From positions 5,063,860 to 5,127,859 of the forward strand of contig JAQFVV010006200.1 in the NCBI GenBank assembly GCA_028023455.1: DNA of 64,000 nucleotides, written 5' to 3'. Below are positions 12,174 through 23,449 of the stretch, piece by piece; positions within the stretch are counted from its first letter, which is position 1, and every line of letters starts with the position of its first letter. Source of the DNA: Epiperipatus broadwayi. Its lineage: Eukaryota; Onychophora; Udeonychophora; Euonychophora; Peripatidae. Position numbers and translations under genes: made by a program. Below the pieces are notes generated by a model, which had not been told where the DNA came from, made no database searches, and worked only from the letters and a program-made list of their open reading frames with translations.

Positions 12174-14325
12174 TGAAAGAGATTGGAATGACTAAAAGAG
12201 ATTAACTCAAGACTTTTTATCTTGATTAAATGACTTGTATTTAACTGTTAATTAGAATTGTGATGAGACAATAAGAAATAATTTAAAATTTTAGCTACTC
12301 TATTAGTATTTTTTTATTTTAGGAAAGTTTTTAAACAATAAAAATAAATATGATAACACAATACAATAGTAAACCATTTCAAAATAAAATGAAGCAGAAT
12401 ATATAAGAATGTAGTAAAAAAAAAAAAATCGGAAAAAAAATCAGGTGATTAAAAAAAAGATATCTTTAATAGTTCAAATAAAAGGAATAACAATTATAGT
12501 AAATATACATCAAAAACAATTAGTATGTGTTTAACAATAAATGGACTATTTAACTTTTTAAACTGTAAGTTTGAAAAAGAAAACCCATTTTATTTTGAAT
12601 ATATTTTAGTCATCTTTATCTGATCTGTATCATAGTTGTATATTTTCTTGAAATAGTCAATTTACTATCCATTTTCAATTTTCCTTATTATTTTTCCAAT
12701 ATGATTTTGTTTGATTAGAAGTGATACCCTGTAAATAAATTATCGATTTATGATGCGAATATCTCCCAGTTTTTAAAATGAGATACTGGTTAGGTTTTAA
12801 CTCAAGTGCTAAGCAATTTTGCGATAAAATCTACATTTTTTTATATACATTTTCTTTAAAAAAATTTATTTATCATGTGTCTAGTTCGTTTTTTAGAATG
12901 GTTTCTTAGTATTTTAGTAAAGTATCCTAAAGTGCAATCATGAGGGCAGGAGCACTCAGAATCTCTTCTCCAAGTTTAATCTAAAAAACAACAACATATA
13001 TATAATTATCATTATCTTTCAAATTATGAATGTAGAATAAAATGATATTATTTTATAATAAAATAATGTTACACCAATTTTAAATTGAAAATCAAGTGGT
13101 AATCAGAATTTGCAAATTTAGTTTATATATAATATGAGGAAGACTGATATAGTACATATGGGTGTCCATACTTAAAATTTTTGTTTCATTGTCTTTACAT
13201 TAAAAAAAAATCAAATATATTTATTAATGATCTTATAAAATCACTTTGAAAATATTATATTATTTTTTCTCCTTTTAACTTTGAAAGACCTTGAAAGTTT
13301 TTATCAAATAAAATAGATCCATTCGCTAAGTACATATTTTATCCATCTAAAGTAAAAGTGAAAATGAACAAGATAAACAATATCTTATCTGCTTGCTCAC
13401 TAATGATTTAGTTGCTAAGCAACATTGAAAGAAAATTGTATTGTTTTTTATTTTATTTATTATTTTTATATTAAAAATTTAAAAAATATTAAATATTGTT
13501 TTTTCATAACTATTTAAGAAAATTCATCTATTTATATTAAAAAAAATTGAGGGAATAAATATTGAAAAAACTGTTTGTCAAATATAATTTTGTTTTAGAT
13601 TTGTCTGAAAAATCTTAACATTAAATACTGGACAAAACTATAATAATAAGCTGTATAAAAATTACATTCTGGTTTACAAAAAAAAATCAAAAAGGTTTTA
13701 TGCATTCAAAGTTTAATATTCTTTATCTATTCAAACATAGAAAAGAAGTTAAAATGTCATTTGTATTACTACACTAAAATAATTAAAAAAAAAATCTAAT
13801 ATATAAATAGACTATGTAGGGTGTAAAAAGTTATATGTAAAAGTAAATATATATTTACTGCTTTAATAGAATTAGGGATCTATACACCGTTAAAATTGTG
13901 TCTTTAATACCGAGTAATTAAAAAAAAAAATTTCTTATAATTATTCATTAAACCCAACATATTAAAAAGCTTTTTATAAGATTTTTTTTTTTTTTTTAAC
14001 AGATTTTCTATATTTTGTTTGATGATGTGCAAAATGAAAACTTTTCTAAACAGGCCACGATAAAGCAAAAAACTACATCTAAAAAAATATTTATTTGCTT
14101 TTAATAGTTAGAGACGTTAACTGTTTATACTTTTTCGGTACTTTAATATTTTTCTTGCTATGACATATTACTCCAAAGACATACTACTCTAATCTTCTGA
14201 TTTTTAAGATAATGTCTCCTAGTGATTTCTGGACAATGTTAATTGCTAAAATTTGTCCAAAGGTCACGTGGAGGCGTTATGTTAAAGATTGAAAGATTAG
14301 AGAAGTACATTCTTCGGGATAATAC
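12174..14325. other. A/T-rich stretch without recognised genes
   Basis: No coding sequence recognised. It contains a perfect odd palindrome GTTGCTAAGCAAC at 13411-13423 and several poly(A)/poly(T) runs. Confidence 0.5.
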
Positions 14326-14463
14326 ATCATAGGAAGAAAAATAATAAAGAAGCCAGCCATCTGGTAGACATCGGATGCCATGTTTCTCCTTTCTGAAAAA
14401 AAAATTATTATAATAAGACATCTAATAACAATAAAAAAATAATACTAAAGATTTCGGCAAACA

Positions 14464-15183
14464 TAGCAAGAATAATACTAAAGAGGACATCCGAAAACAT
14501 CTAATAGCAAGAATAATATGAAAGAAGATATCTAATAGCAAGAAAAATATGAAAGAAGACATCTAATAGCAAGAATAATATGAAAGAAGACATCCAATAG
14601 TAAGAAAAATATGAAAGAAGACATCTAATAGCAAGAATAATATGAAAGAAGTCATCTAATAGCAAGAAAAATACAAAAGAAGACATCTAATAGCAAGAAT
14701 AATATGAAAGAAGAAATCTAATAGCAAGAACAATATGAAAGACATCTAATAGCAAGAATAGTACTAAAGAAGACATCTAATTGCAAGAAAAATATGAAAG
14801 AAGACATCTAATAGCAAGAATAATATGAAAGAAGACACGTAATAGCAAGAAAAATATGAAAGAAGACATCTAATAGCAAGAAAAATATGAAAGAAGACAT
14901 CTAATAGTAAAAATAATACTAAAGAAGACATCTAATATCAAGAATAATACTAAAGAAAACATCTAATAGCAAGAATAATATTAAAGAAGACATGTAATAG
15001 CAAGAATAATACTAAAGAAGACATCTAGTAGCAAGAATAATACTAAAGAAGACATGTAATAGCAAGAATAATACTAAAGAAGACATCTGGTAGACATATC
15101 AAGAATACTAAAGAAGACATCTAATGTAAAAATAATACTAAAGAAGACATCTGGTAGTCATAGCAAGAGTAATACTAAAAAAG
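14464..15183. repeat. 31-bp satellite array, about 23 units
   Basis: Degenerate tandem copies of a 31-bp unit built on AGCAAGAATAATATGAAAG plus AAGACATCTAAT. In the left half, units with AATAAT alternate with units with AAAAAT, giving a 62-bp higher-order period. In the right half the variant TACTAAAG dominates. Open frames across the array, such as 14501-14686 minus, are by-products of the repeat. Sequence at 14330-14420 resembles the start of the 257-bp unit that follows, so the array sits inside a longer repeat. Confidence 0.95.
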
Positions 15184-15185
15184 CC

Positions 15186-15697
15186 ATGTCATAGGAAAAA
15201 ACATATTGGACGGCACTATGTTTGTTGTTCCTCGGAAAAAAAAATTACATGCGCCCAAAAAATATATAAATTAATAGTAATTTACTAAAATTATTGTAAA
15301 TTCAAATTGACTACAAAATAATTGCAGAAAAATTTATAAAAAATATTTGTAATTTTAAAATTAAACAGACAATAAAAAACACTTTTCCCGATATAGTGGG
15401 AATCTGTCTTACAGTGGAAATGTTGGACATAAAAAAAAAGCTATTTCATAGGAAAAAAAATATAGGATGGCTCCATGTTTGTTGTTCCTCAAAAAAAAAA
15501 AAAAAATTACATGCGCCAAAAAAATACATAAATTATTAGTAATTTACTAGAATTATTGTAAATTCAAATTGATTACAAAATAATTGCAGAAAAATTTATA
15601 AAAAATATTTGTAATTTTAAAATTAAAAACAATAAAAAACACTTTTCCTGATATAGTGCAAATCTATCATACTGTGAAAATGGTGAACATAAAAAAC
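15186..15697. repeat. 257-bp tandem duplication
   Basis: Two direct copies, about 15186-15442 and 15443-15697, share TCATAGGAAAAAA, CCATGTTTGTTGTTCCTC, ACATGCGCC and a run through to CACTTTTCC. Differences are mainly homopolymer length changes and scattered substitutions. Confidence 0.9.
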
Positions 15698-15699
15698 AT

Positions 15700-16365
15700 C
15701 TTAATTAAAATATATTATATAAAATTATGAAATTAAAAGTGTAGTCTTTTTTTAATGAAAATAAGGATAATTTATAAGAATAATGGAAAAGAAGACAACG
15801 AACCAAAAGAAGCAAAATAAAAAATAGCCTACAAGAGAGTACATAAAATGTTTTTTTAATGAAAATTAGTAATGGCTACATATAAAAACATTTTAAAAGC
15901 TACTATATTTAATTATTAAGAAACAAAATGAAAATTACTTACAAATAACGGTGGTGAAAAATTACTATAATATCATCCAATCAACAGTTAAAAATTCACT
16001 CTGTACAGTAATATAATGTCCATATTAAATATGAAATATATGAAAATATTCTCAATGTGATAAAAAAAATCACTGTGCTCACACTGATATCAAAACCGCA
16101 AAAGACAAAGAAATGACAAAATTTCCTATAGGTCTCTTGACTTTTTAAATCTTGTGGGTCACCATGATCAAAAAATCACCATTCCCATGGATTAGTCATG
16201 CCAGTGTCTTTGTTGCCATGACATCATTTATCTAATCTTCGATAAAATTTTACCAGCAAAAAACATGTTAAGCGTAATACATCATAGCAAGAAAAATACT
16301 AAACTACCACTTTTTCTATGTGGCATGTAATAAATGTATTTCAAGAACTTATGGCATTCTCATAT
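15700..16365. other. A/T-rich gene-free stretch
   Basis: No gene or structured repeat recognised between the 257-bp duplication and the 205-bp duplication. Confidence 0.5.
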
Positions 16366-16369
16366 TCAT

Positions 16370-16779
16370 AACAAGATGAATTAGAATAATAATGGAGAAA
16401 TAAATGTTATTGTATATATCTTAAGAGATTTAAATTTATTTAAATTCACTGTTAAATATTTAAATTAGAGAATTTATTTTTTGGAGAGAGGGAAGGATGA
16501 GTCTCTATGGTTGATAGCATTTGTATTATTGGCTATATAGCAAACATCTCTTACTTTTATTTCTTTGAATCATTAACAAGATGAATTAGAATAATAATGG
16601 AGAAATGAATGTAATTGTATATATCTTAAGAGATTTAAATTTATTTAAATTCAATGTTAAATATTTAAATTAGAGCATTTATTTTTTGGAGAGAGGGAAG
16701 GATGAGTCTCTATGGTTGATAGCATTCTTATTATTGGCTATATAGCAAACATCCCTTACTTTTATTTCTTTGAATCATT
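16370..16779. repeat. 205-bp tandem duplication
   Basis: Two direct copies begin at AACAAGATGAATTAG (16370 and 16575) and end at TTTGAATCATT. They differ at only a handful of positions, so the duplication is recent compared with surrounding decayed elements. Confidence 0.95.
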
Positions 16780-17416
16780 TCTTTTGATGTATTGAATGGT
16801 TGACTAGGAATGGGTTAATTGATGTCCTGTCACTTTTTGGTGCTCAAGAAATATAGAGCTATGTTCTGGCTTGTTTGAAACTCTTTTATACAAGTATTAG
16901 TACTGTGAAAGGTGTGTAGACAAGGATGTTCAGTGTCCCCCATAATAGATTGATTGACATCCAGTTTGGGGACATTTAATGTTATAAAAAAGGGTTAATG
17001 CCAAGTTCAGGTTCCAGTCTATTTTTTGAGTTGTTCAGTAGTCTGTTACTCAAAGCGGGAGTATGTGGAAAATAAGGCAATAAGTTGAAGAGAATGTTTT
17101 ATTAAAGATTTTTATTAAGGTAGGTATGTTTGGCAGAAGAAGCCATAGTCTATCATTAATGGGGGAGAATTAGAATTTAATTTTCTGCAAAATTGCATTA
17201 TTTTCCTTTTTAATAAACTACACTTAAATCCAACTAATGTTAAATCTTTAATGTGTAATTACCTTGTGGGTTCTTCATGTTTATATAAAGCATGGTTCAG
17301 GGATAGAAAGGAGAATAGATTGGCCAGTTTGTGAGATCTAGGTACAGCTGAGTCTGGGTGCGTGAACTCGTGAATTTACAGCAGTTTATTTGTATAATCA
17401 AATCTAAATATTTAAG

Positions 17417-17830
17417 TCAGTGGTGTGATTCTACCCAGTCTATTGCAAGCAGTAACACTAAATAGCTTTGAATTGAAGGTTCAGGGGCAGCGATGAACAT
17501 GTCATGTATGTACCATGCATATATAAGATCTAGAATATGTACAATATGTGAAGGAACATGAGTGTTTTCAAAGTGATTTAAATACAGACTGGAAATGATG
17601 CTGCTGAGAGAAAGATCCATAGGCCACCTGTTGATCATGTTATATGATTGTTTGTTGAATGTGGCTATGATGTTATCTAACCAAGATAGAAATGCTATGA
17701 TGAACTTTAAACATGGCTGTGGGTAGTTTTACTTAATTCATTCAGCTTTAATTATATTGATAGATAATTTTCTATTAACTGAACCATATAATTTAGTTAT
17801 GTCTAGTGAGGCTATTTTATATGTTGGACT
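17417..17830 (-). pseudogene. Penelope-like element reverse transcriptase remnant
   Basis: On the minus strand, three palm motifs occur in the right order for a Penelope-like (PLE) RT. Motif A is SLDITKLYGSV (about 17775-17812), with the catalytic Asp kept. Motif B is PMDLSLSSIISSLYLNHFE (17560-17620), matching the family pattern PMGSSLSP..SNLYM.HFE with the Gly lost. Motif C is WYIHDMFI (about 17500-17525), where the family has YVDD. The last 73 codons are open (17417-17638), but a stop and probably a frameshift separate motif A from them. The GIY-YIG endonuclease and N-terminus are not seen. Lost catalytic residues mean it is inactive. It is a candidate relative of the autonomous element that mobilised the ribozyme-bearing hairpins here. 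Confidence 0.7.
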
Positions 17831-17879
17831 GAGTTTGGCATGCTTAATGCGAGCTATATATTTAATTAGATAATAAATA

Positions 17880-19330
17880 CGATTTGTATGTATCTATCTA
17901 ATTTTGTTGAGATGGTTTACATTATTAAAAATAAAATCTATTGTTAATTTATAAATTGACTATTATGATTTTTTTAAAAAAATAATTATTATTATTGAGA
18001 TTAGAAGAGTGTATTATGCCTTTTTAGACATAATTCAAGATATAGAATTTAGTTGAAATAAAAATATAAATTAAAAATAGGATAGGTGAAAAAATACCCA
18101 ACATTAAAACAGGATAAATATTAAATAAACGTGAATGAAAAAATATTTGAAATTATAAGATACATAAATAAAGAAAAAGTAAACAGAAGATTGAATATCA
18201 TGTAATATCTATTTAAATATATATTAAACATTAATAAGAATAATTAGTAATATTTGTCTTGTTTTTTTAATATGAACATTTTTGTGAGGGTACAATTTTT
18301 TTTATAGATGATTGATTGCATGTGTATTCTTATTATTGTGTGTGCGTGTGTGTTTTTTATCATTTTACTAAAATGAAAAAATATTTAATATTGAAATGAA
18401 ATATATAATATAAACATAGATGGACTTTATGGAGGAATTAACTTCACAAACATTAATAAGAATTCAAAAGTCAGATTACAAGAGAATAACTTTAACAAAC
18501 TTATAATTTTCACTTTTGTCTGCTAATAGTAATTTATTAAGCAAAAAATTATTTACTTTTATCCAATTACTATATTATTATATGGCAAATAAATGAATTA
18601 TTGATACTCAAAAGAAGTGAAACTTTATAATAATGGTGATTTTCCTAAAATATTAATCAAATTCAGCATACAGTTTAAATAATATTTAAGATTTTTTTAA
18701 CATACAAATAAATAAAGACTATTAAATATATAGATCTGAGAATATAATATTATTTTATGGAGAAACTAATCTCAAGATGCAAATGATAATAATTCACTGG
18801 TTATATCCCCAAAAAGTCATTTGATTAACTTGTAAATAATATCTACTTTCTTGTATCAATACTAATATATTAGTTAAACAATAATTATATAACAACATGA
18901 TAGTTGGACAAAAGTGGAACAGTTTATCTAATTAATAAAAATAACATCGATACAAAAATGTGGGCTTCATTTAAAAGCTCGTTTGTTATTCATTCAAGCC
19001 TAACCTCTCCCACGTTTATTCAAAAAAATTTAGTGACAAATATGGTCATATTTGCAACATTTTATTTTACAATCAAACCTTTATTCTATATCACATTTTT
19101 ATAATCCTTACATTATTTATTACAAATATAAATTTACAAATGAAGAACATTCTAAAAAATAAAATTTGAATTTTACAAAATAAAAAGATAAATTGAATAT
19201 ATAATGGTAATGACTTTTTTATATTGAATTCCTAACCTTGCCTTTTCAGAAAAATTATTGAATAAAATAGTTTTTATTTGAATTTCATTTTCAAAATGGA
19301 AACAAATTTTTGTTGAAACATTACGAAATT
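17880..19330. other. A/T-rich gene-free stretch
   Basis: No gene recognised. Contains a short GT-rich tract near 18335-18355 and an uninformative 66-codon frame at 18904-19104. Confidence 0.5.
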
Positions 19331-19332
19331 AT

Positions 19333-19552
19333 AAATAGTCAAAATAAGAGTCATAGATCACATGACTCTATTCTCTTAAGCTTGTAAGTTATAAACAATG
19401 AGGATTTCCAATTCCTCAACAAGCTTTGTGATAAATGCTTAGCCAGAGCCAGCACTTAAAATATCTCTGTCAGGAACCTCCCCCCCCAAACCCCTGACCA
19501 TGGTTTTGTGCTTTGGCACTCCTCAGAGGAATTGGCAAACCTCATTGTTTAT
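19333..19552 (-). mobile_element. Hairpin element with ribozyme-like core (family 3)
   Basis: Arms AAACAATGAGG.TTTCCAATTCCTC (from about 19395) and their complement (to about 19550) enclose a G+C-richer loop. A possible tail lies to the left and contains GAGTCATAGATCACATGACTC-like dyad sequence. The similar strings ACGAAATTATA (left) and ATGAAATTATG (right) may be a decayed TSD, so the outer limits are tentative. The interior holds the hammerhead-like structure annotated separately. Confidence 0.6.
19483..19535 (-). ncRNA. Degenerate type I hammerhead ribozyme
   Basis: Minus strand, 5' to 3': stem I strand CCAATTCCT, core CTGAGGA (matches CUGANGA), stem II GTGC-CAAA-GCAC (four perfect pairs), then AAAA where the core needs GAAA. 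Mini stem III ACC-AT-GGT follows, then C at the cleavage position (GUC triplet) and AGGGGTTTGG pairing back to the first strand. Every structural part is present and in order. The single fatal change is G12 to A, so catalysis is not expected. The poly-C/poly-G run 19480-19487 lies in the outer part of stem I. Confidence 0.65.
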
Positions 19553-19559
19553 TATGAAA

Positions 19560-20490
19560 TTATGTTTTAAAATTCAAAATTTCATTTATTATTATTAAAA
19601 TTTTACAAAAAACTACTTAACTAGCATTTATAAAAGCAATTCTTTTTAGAAAATCAGTAACAATTTCCACTTTATTGTAACTATAGTTGTTAATGAATCA
19701 TCTTAAAAGCAAACATTTTAAAATAAAATGTAACTGTAATCATGTATTATTTTACTTTAAATAAATATTTTACAAATATCCTGCATAAATAAGCTTAAAT
19801 AGGTAAATAAATTATTAAAAATTGCAATTTTTCTTCTCAAAATAATAAAAAAAAGGCCTGCTTTCAAAAGTCTGAGGTCAAATAATCTACCAATCGGTGA
19901 TGTTGTTGATTTCTTTGTATTATAATACAATCAATCAGGACATTATCAGCCTTATTTGATTTTGGAAATTTGTTAGATATTTGTTTAAGGTCTATACAAT
20001 ATTGATATCTTTAGATTTTTTGTTAAAACTAATAATTTTAGTTCCAATTTTTATTGTAAAGTAATGTAAACAACAAACTAACATTATAGATAACTGCAAA
20101 GTGGCAAAGAAAAGTTGAAGTGATATCAGTATCATGATAAAACCTCAAAATATCACAAAATAAATGACTTAGTCATGACTGGAAAATAAAGTGTTAAAAT
20201 GACTTTCTATTGGGTTTTTATTTGTGCATTATTATTATCATTTGTGAATTGGAGTTCATTTCTCCACAAAATAATATATTCTTAATATTATATATTTAAT
20301 AGTCCCTGTTTATTTGCAAGCTTATTAAAATTATAATAAGCTGTGTGTTTCAATTAAAATTATTAGAATAAAAAAGATCTAAAATACAGCAGGACTTATT
20401 TTCTTACTGTAAGAAATTATTGAACATGACAAGTAGAGTAAGATTCAAAAATTAATTAAAACCAGAATTTGTAATTTCCACATGACATTA
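19560..20490. other. A/T-rich gene-free stretch
   Basis: No gene or structured repeat recognised. Confidence 0.5.
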
Positions 20491-20503
20491 CATTTATTCA
20501 ATA

Positions 20504-20941
20504 AGCATTTATTTTTATAGCGCTATGTTTTATAAATTGTAATACATTAAAGATCAGCCTTTTCAAGCTATTGTGCATGTGCTTTTTACGAGTGTTAATA
20601 ATAAATGAATACTTTCATCCCCAACACAAGATATAGTATTTATGAAAGAATAAAATGAATCCACTTATTATTTCCAACCCAAATGCTTATATATGGCAAA
20701 ATCTTAAGTACTGGAAATAAAACTGTGAGGATAGACCACTCACTTTAATCCTCATGCTTTCATTTCCAGTACTTAAGATTTGCCCTATATAAGCATTTGG
20801 GTTGGAAAGGATAAGTGGATTTATTTTATTCTTTCATAAATAATATATCTTGTGTTGGGAATGAAAGTATTCGTTTATTATTAACACTTGTAAAAAGCTC
20901 ATGCACAATAGCTTGAAAAGGCTGATCTTTAATGTATTACA
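20504..20941 (+). mobile_element. Hairpin element family 1, copy 2 (438 bp near-palindrome)
   Basis: Almost the whole element is a palindrome. Arms run from about 20542 to 20720 and from about 20765 to 20941, including ATCAGCCTTTTCAAGCTATT and its mirrored counterpart. The left end has a unique tail, AGCATTTATTTTTATAGCGC, not mirrored on the right. A perfect 12-bp duplication, ATTTATTCAATA, flanks it at 20492-20503 and 20942-20953. It is homologous to the copy at 4967-5263 in inverted orientation. I found no CUGANGA..GAAA core in this family. Confidence 0.85.
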
Positions 20942-21039
20942 ATTTATTCAATATAAAAATATTATTTGTGAATGTAAAAAGTTTAATACTTGTATTTCAA
21001 ATTATAGTATATATGCCATCATCAATAGTATTCTGCCCA

Positions 21040-21231
21040 TGGACAGATCAAGAGAGTAGTCATATCATCAATTCATTCATTTTTTTATTCTCTTCATTGC
21101 CCAGCTCTTCAATTCCCCACAACTCTTCCCATCTCTTATATCATCCAACAATGTCAATCTTTTCTGTCCTTTCATCTTGCTTCCATTTACCATTCCCTCC
21201 ATAACATCTTTCACTAAACTACACTTTCTTC

Positions 21232-21235
<4 letters not shown>
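21040..21235 (-). pseudogene. LINE ORF2 C-terminal fragment
   Basis: Minus-strand frame reads SLVKDVMEGMVNGSKMKGQK, then RLTLLDDIRDGKS and GELKSWAMKRI. This matches the C-terminal tail of RTE/Jockey-type LINE polymerases (VMEG.V.G...RG....WLDDI....G.....L...A). The fragment is 5'-truncated and ends against an (AT)n run. The family assignment rests on this short stretch only. Confidence 0.55.
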
Positions 21236-21270
<35 letters not shown>

Positions 21271-21301
21271 ATATGTTTATATATATATATATATATATAT
21301 A
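21235..21301. repeat. (AT)n microsatellites
   Basis: Two AT dinucleotide runs, about 21235-21264 and 21280-21301, separated by a short A/T spacer. Confidence 0.95.
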
Positions 21302-21703
21302 AACATTTTTAAAATTATAATAATGATAAATAATAATATATAAATTAAGAAGTACTTTTAATTCATTATATATAAATATGGATATACTTTGCGGATTCAT
21401 CTGTGTATGATTTTGATTATGAATATACCTATGTTTCAGCTTAATTACATAAACCATCAACTGGATAATGAATAAAATATTATAAAAATGGTTGTAGAGG
21501 TGGAAAATTGTTGTATCAATATATATATATTGCATCAAATGTGAAGAATGATGTAACCTAAAATATAAGCTAATTCATTAAATTTAACTGATCTATGAAT
21601 TAGAAAATATGCATGTTATAATAAAGATGAGCATTTAATTTTCATTAATGAGGTTGATTATCTTAGTATGATATAGATATCTTTAATTTTAATACCTTTA
21701 ATG

Positions 21704-21748
<45 letters not shown>

Positions 21749-22074
21749 CATATAAAGGTATATAAATATATATCTGAATTACCATAATATTCTAATAATT
21801 ATAGCAACATTAAAACTTTTTATCCTTTAAGTTTCCCAACTTTCTATTATTAATCAGCTATCTATTTTTTTTTTTTTTCAATAAGCATTTTTCTCTTTAA
21901 ACTGTGCATATTATTATATCAAGTTAAGAGATTATTTTTAACAATTTTACATATGATCTTCACTTATAAAATAAATAAATGAATTAAAATTTAAATACTT
22001 CAGTTAGATCAAATATATAATAAATTGATTATGGATATTCCTATGTATCCTGAGTTTTTTAAATCCAGTTTTAA
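21302..22074. other. A/T-rich stretch with (AT)n run
   Basis: No gene recognised. Another long AT dinucleotide run lies at about 21709-21741. Confidence 0.6.
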
Positions 22075-22084
22075 TTATCAGTTT

Positions 22085-23439
22085 TATGTAACTAAACAGG
22101 AAGTAACTGAAGCTTCCAATGAGTTATATCATGTTTGTAATCCTATCATAACCATCCATCTGTCCAGAAGTCAGACCAACCTCTCACACCATAGATACAT
22201 TAGAAACATATAAATAGTTAAGCAATCCATATAGCACATGTTACAATTCAACTTTATACACACACTATTTGTAGTAAAACCCCAAACTTAATTTTTTATA
22301 ATATTTTTTTATTAAATACAACTCCATCACCCATCACTGAAACATACAAAGGGGGGGGGGACAAAAATAACTGGAATCGTTCTCTGGTTTGCATGCCTGT
22401 TATAGCGTATACTTCTGCTGTTACATATTTTTTGCAGGAACCTTTCTGCATCAATCTGCCAAATGACGTCACCACATCATCATGTAAAATTGTGGGGCCA
22501 CATATCATATTTTTTTGTAAAGGGAGTTTCACATTTTTGTCAATTTTTTTATAATGGCTGATAAATTCGAACAATTAATGCTGAATTTCTTTTTTAAGCA
22601 AATGGCATTTTTCTTTCTGATTTAGTTCATAATAGTCAGTCATTTTAAATGCAAGTTCTGAAACATTTATGTAATGCAGTAAAATATAAAAACATCTCAT
22701 TTTGTAGCTAAGAAAAGAGTTCAAGTTTCACTCCGACAAAGTGTCATCTCTCAAAGACTTGAGTGTGAAACACTTTTTACTTAAATTCAACATGACCCAG
22801 CTTATCTATCAGCCATATTCACTTGATCTCACTTTGTGTGATTTTTTTTAAAAATTTCTTGAATGAAAAAATGTCTCAATTTTTTTTTTTTTTTTTTACA
22901 GACTTAGAAGTGATGGGGGAAAATGACACAGACACTAAAAGGTATCACTTTGCAAGTATTTCTGAATTATTTTGCAAAATGAAAAACATGTTTAGACCAG
23001 TGTATGACATCAAATGGATAGTAACCTAAAAGTCATTAAATTTATAATACTTAAAAATAAATAAACAATTTTTATTATAAAATTTCCAGTTATTTTTGGG
23101 TCCTTCCTAATATGATCAAAGATATGTGAAAAAGATAAATGTTCACCAACTTTTTCATGTCTTTCATCATATGTTTCAATAAATGTGATGGAATTGTATT
23201 TAATATATATAAAGTTTAGTGTTTCTTTAGAAATAATGTGTATATGAAGAAGAATTGTAACATGTGCTGTATGGATTGCTTAATAAGGTATATGTTTCTA
23301 ATCTATCTATGGTGTGAGGTGTTGCCTGACTTCTGAGCTGATGGATAGTTGTGATAGGATTGCAAACATGATATAATTCATTGGAAGTTTCAATTACTTC
23401 CTGTTCAATTACATGTAATATGCATTATTTACTTATTAT
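22085..23439. mobile_element. Large hairpin element with nested mariner relic (family 4)
   Basis: Inverted arms of about 250 bp: left 22085-22345, right about 23167-23418. Shared landmarks are GGAAGTAACTGAAG at the left edge mirrored at the right edge, GCAATCCATA..AGCACATGTTAC, and AAATACAACTCCATCAC. The right end carries about 20 bp with no partner on the left. A 10-bp direct repeat, TTATCAGTTT, flanks it at 22075-22084 and 23440-23449. The loop is filled by a mariner-like relic. The layout of arms, one-sided tail and direct repeat matches families 1 and 2. Confidence 0.65.
22361..23100 (+). mobile_element. Mariner-like transposase relic
   Basis: Plus strand near 22812-22850 encodes PYSLDLTLCDFF, the region of the third catalytic Asp of mariner transposases (family pattern PYSPDLAPSDF). 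A 3' open segment to a stop at 23029 ends like the family's C-terminus. Short inverted repeats ACAAAAATAACTGGAA (22361-22376) and its complement (23084-23099) mark the ends. The N-terminal part and earlier catalytic motifs are deleted or decayed. A 10-G run abuts the left end at 22351-22360. The relic is inactive. Confidence 0.55.
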
Positions 23440-23449
23440 TTATCAGTTT

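Noticed and set aside
14501-14686. 61-codon hydrophobic frame on the minus strand
   Set aside because: It is a reading of the 31-bp satellite.
16912-16950. Plus-strand VCRQGCSVSPI, resembling LINE RT motif B
   Set aside because: The residues around it need a frameshift, no motif A or C could be found nearby, and the minus strand here belongs to the Penelope-like remnant. Left unannotated.
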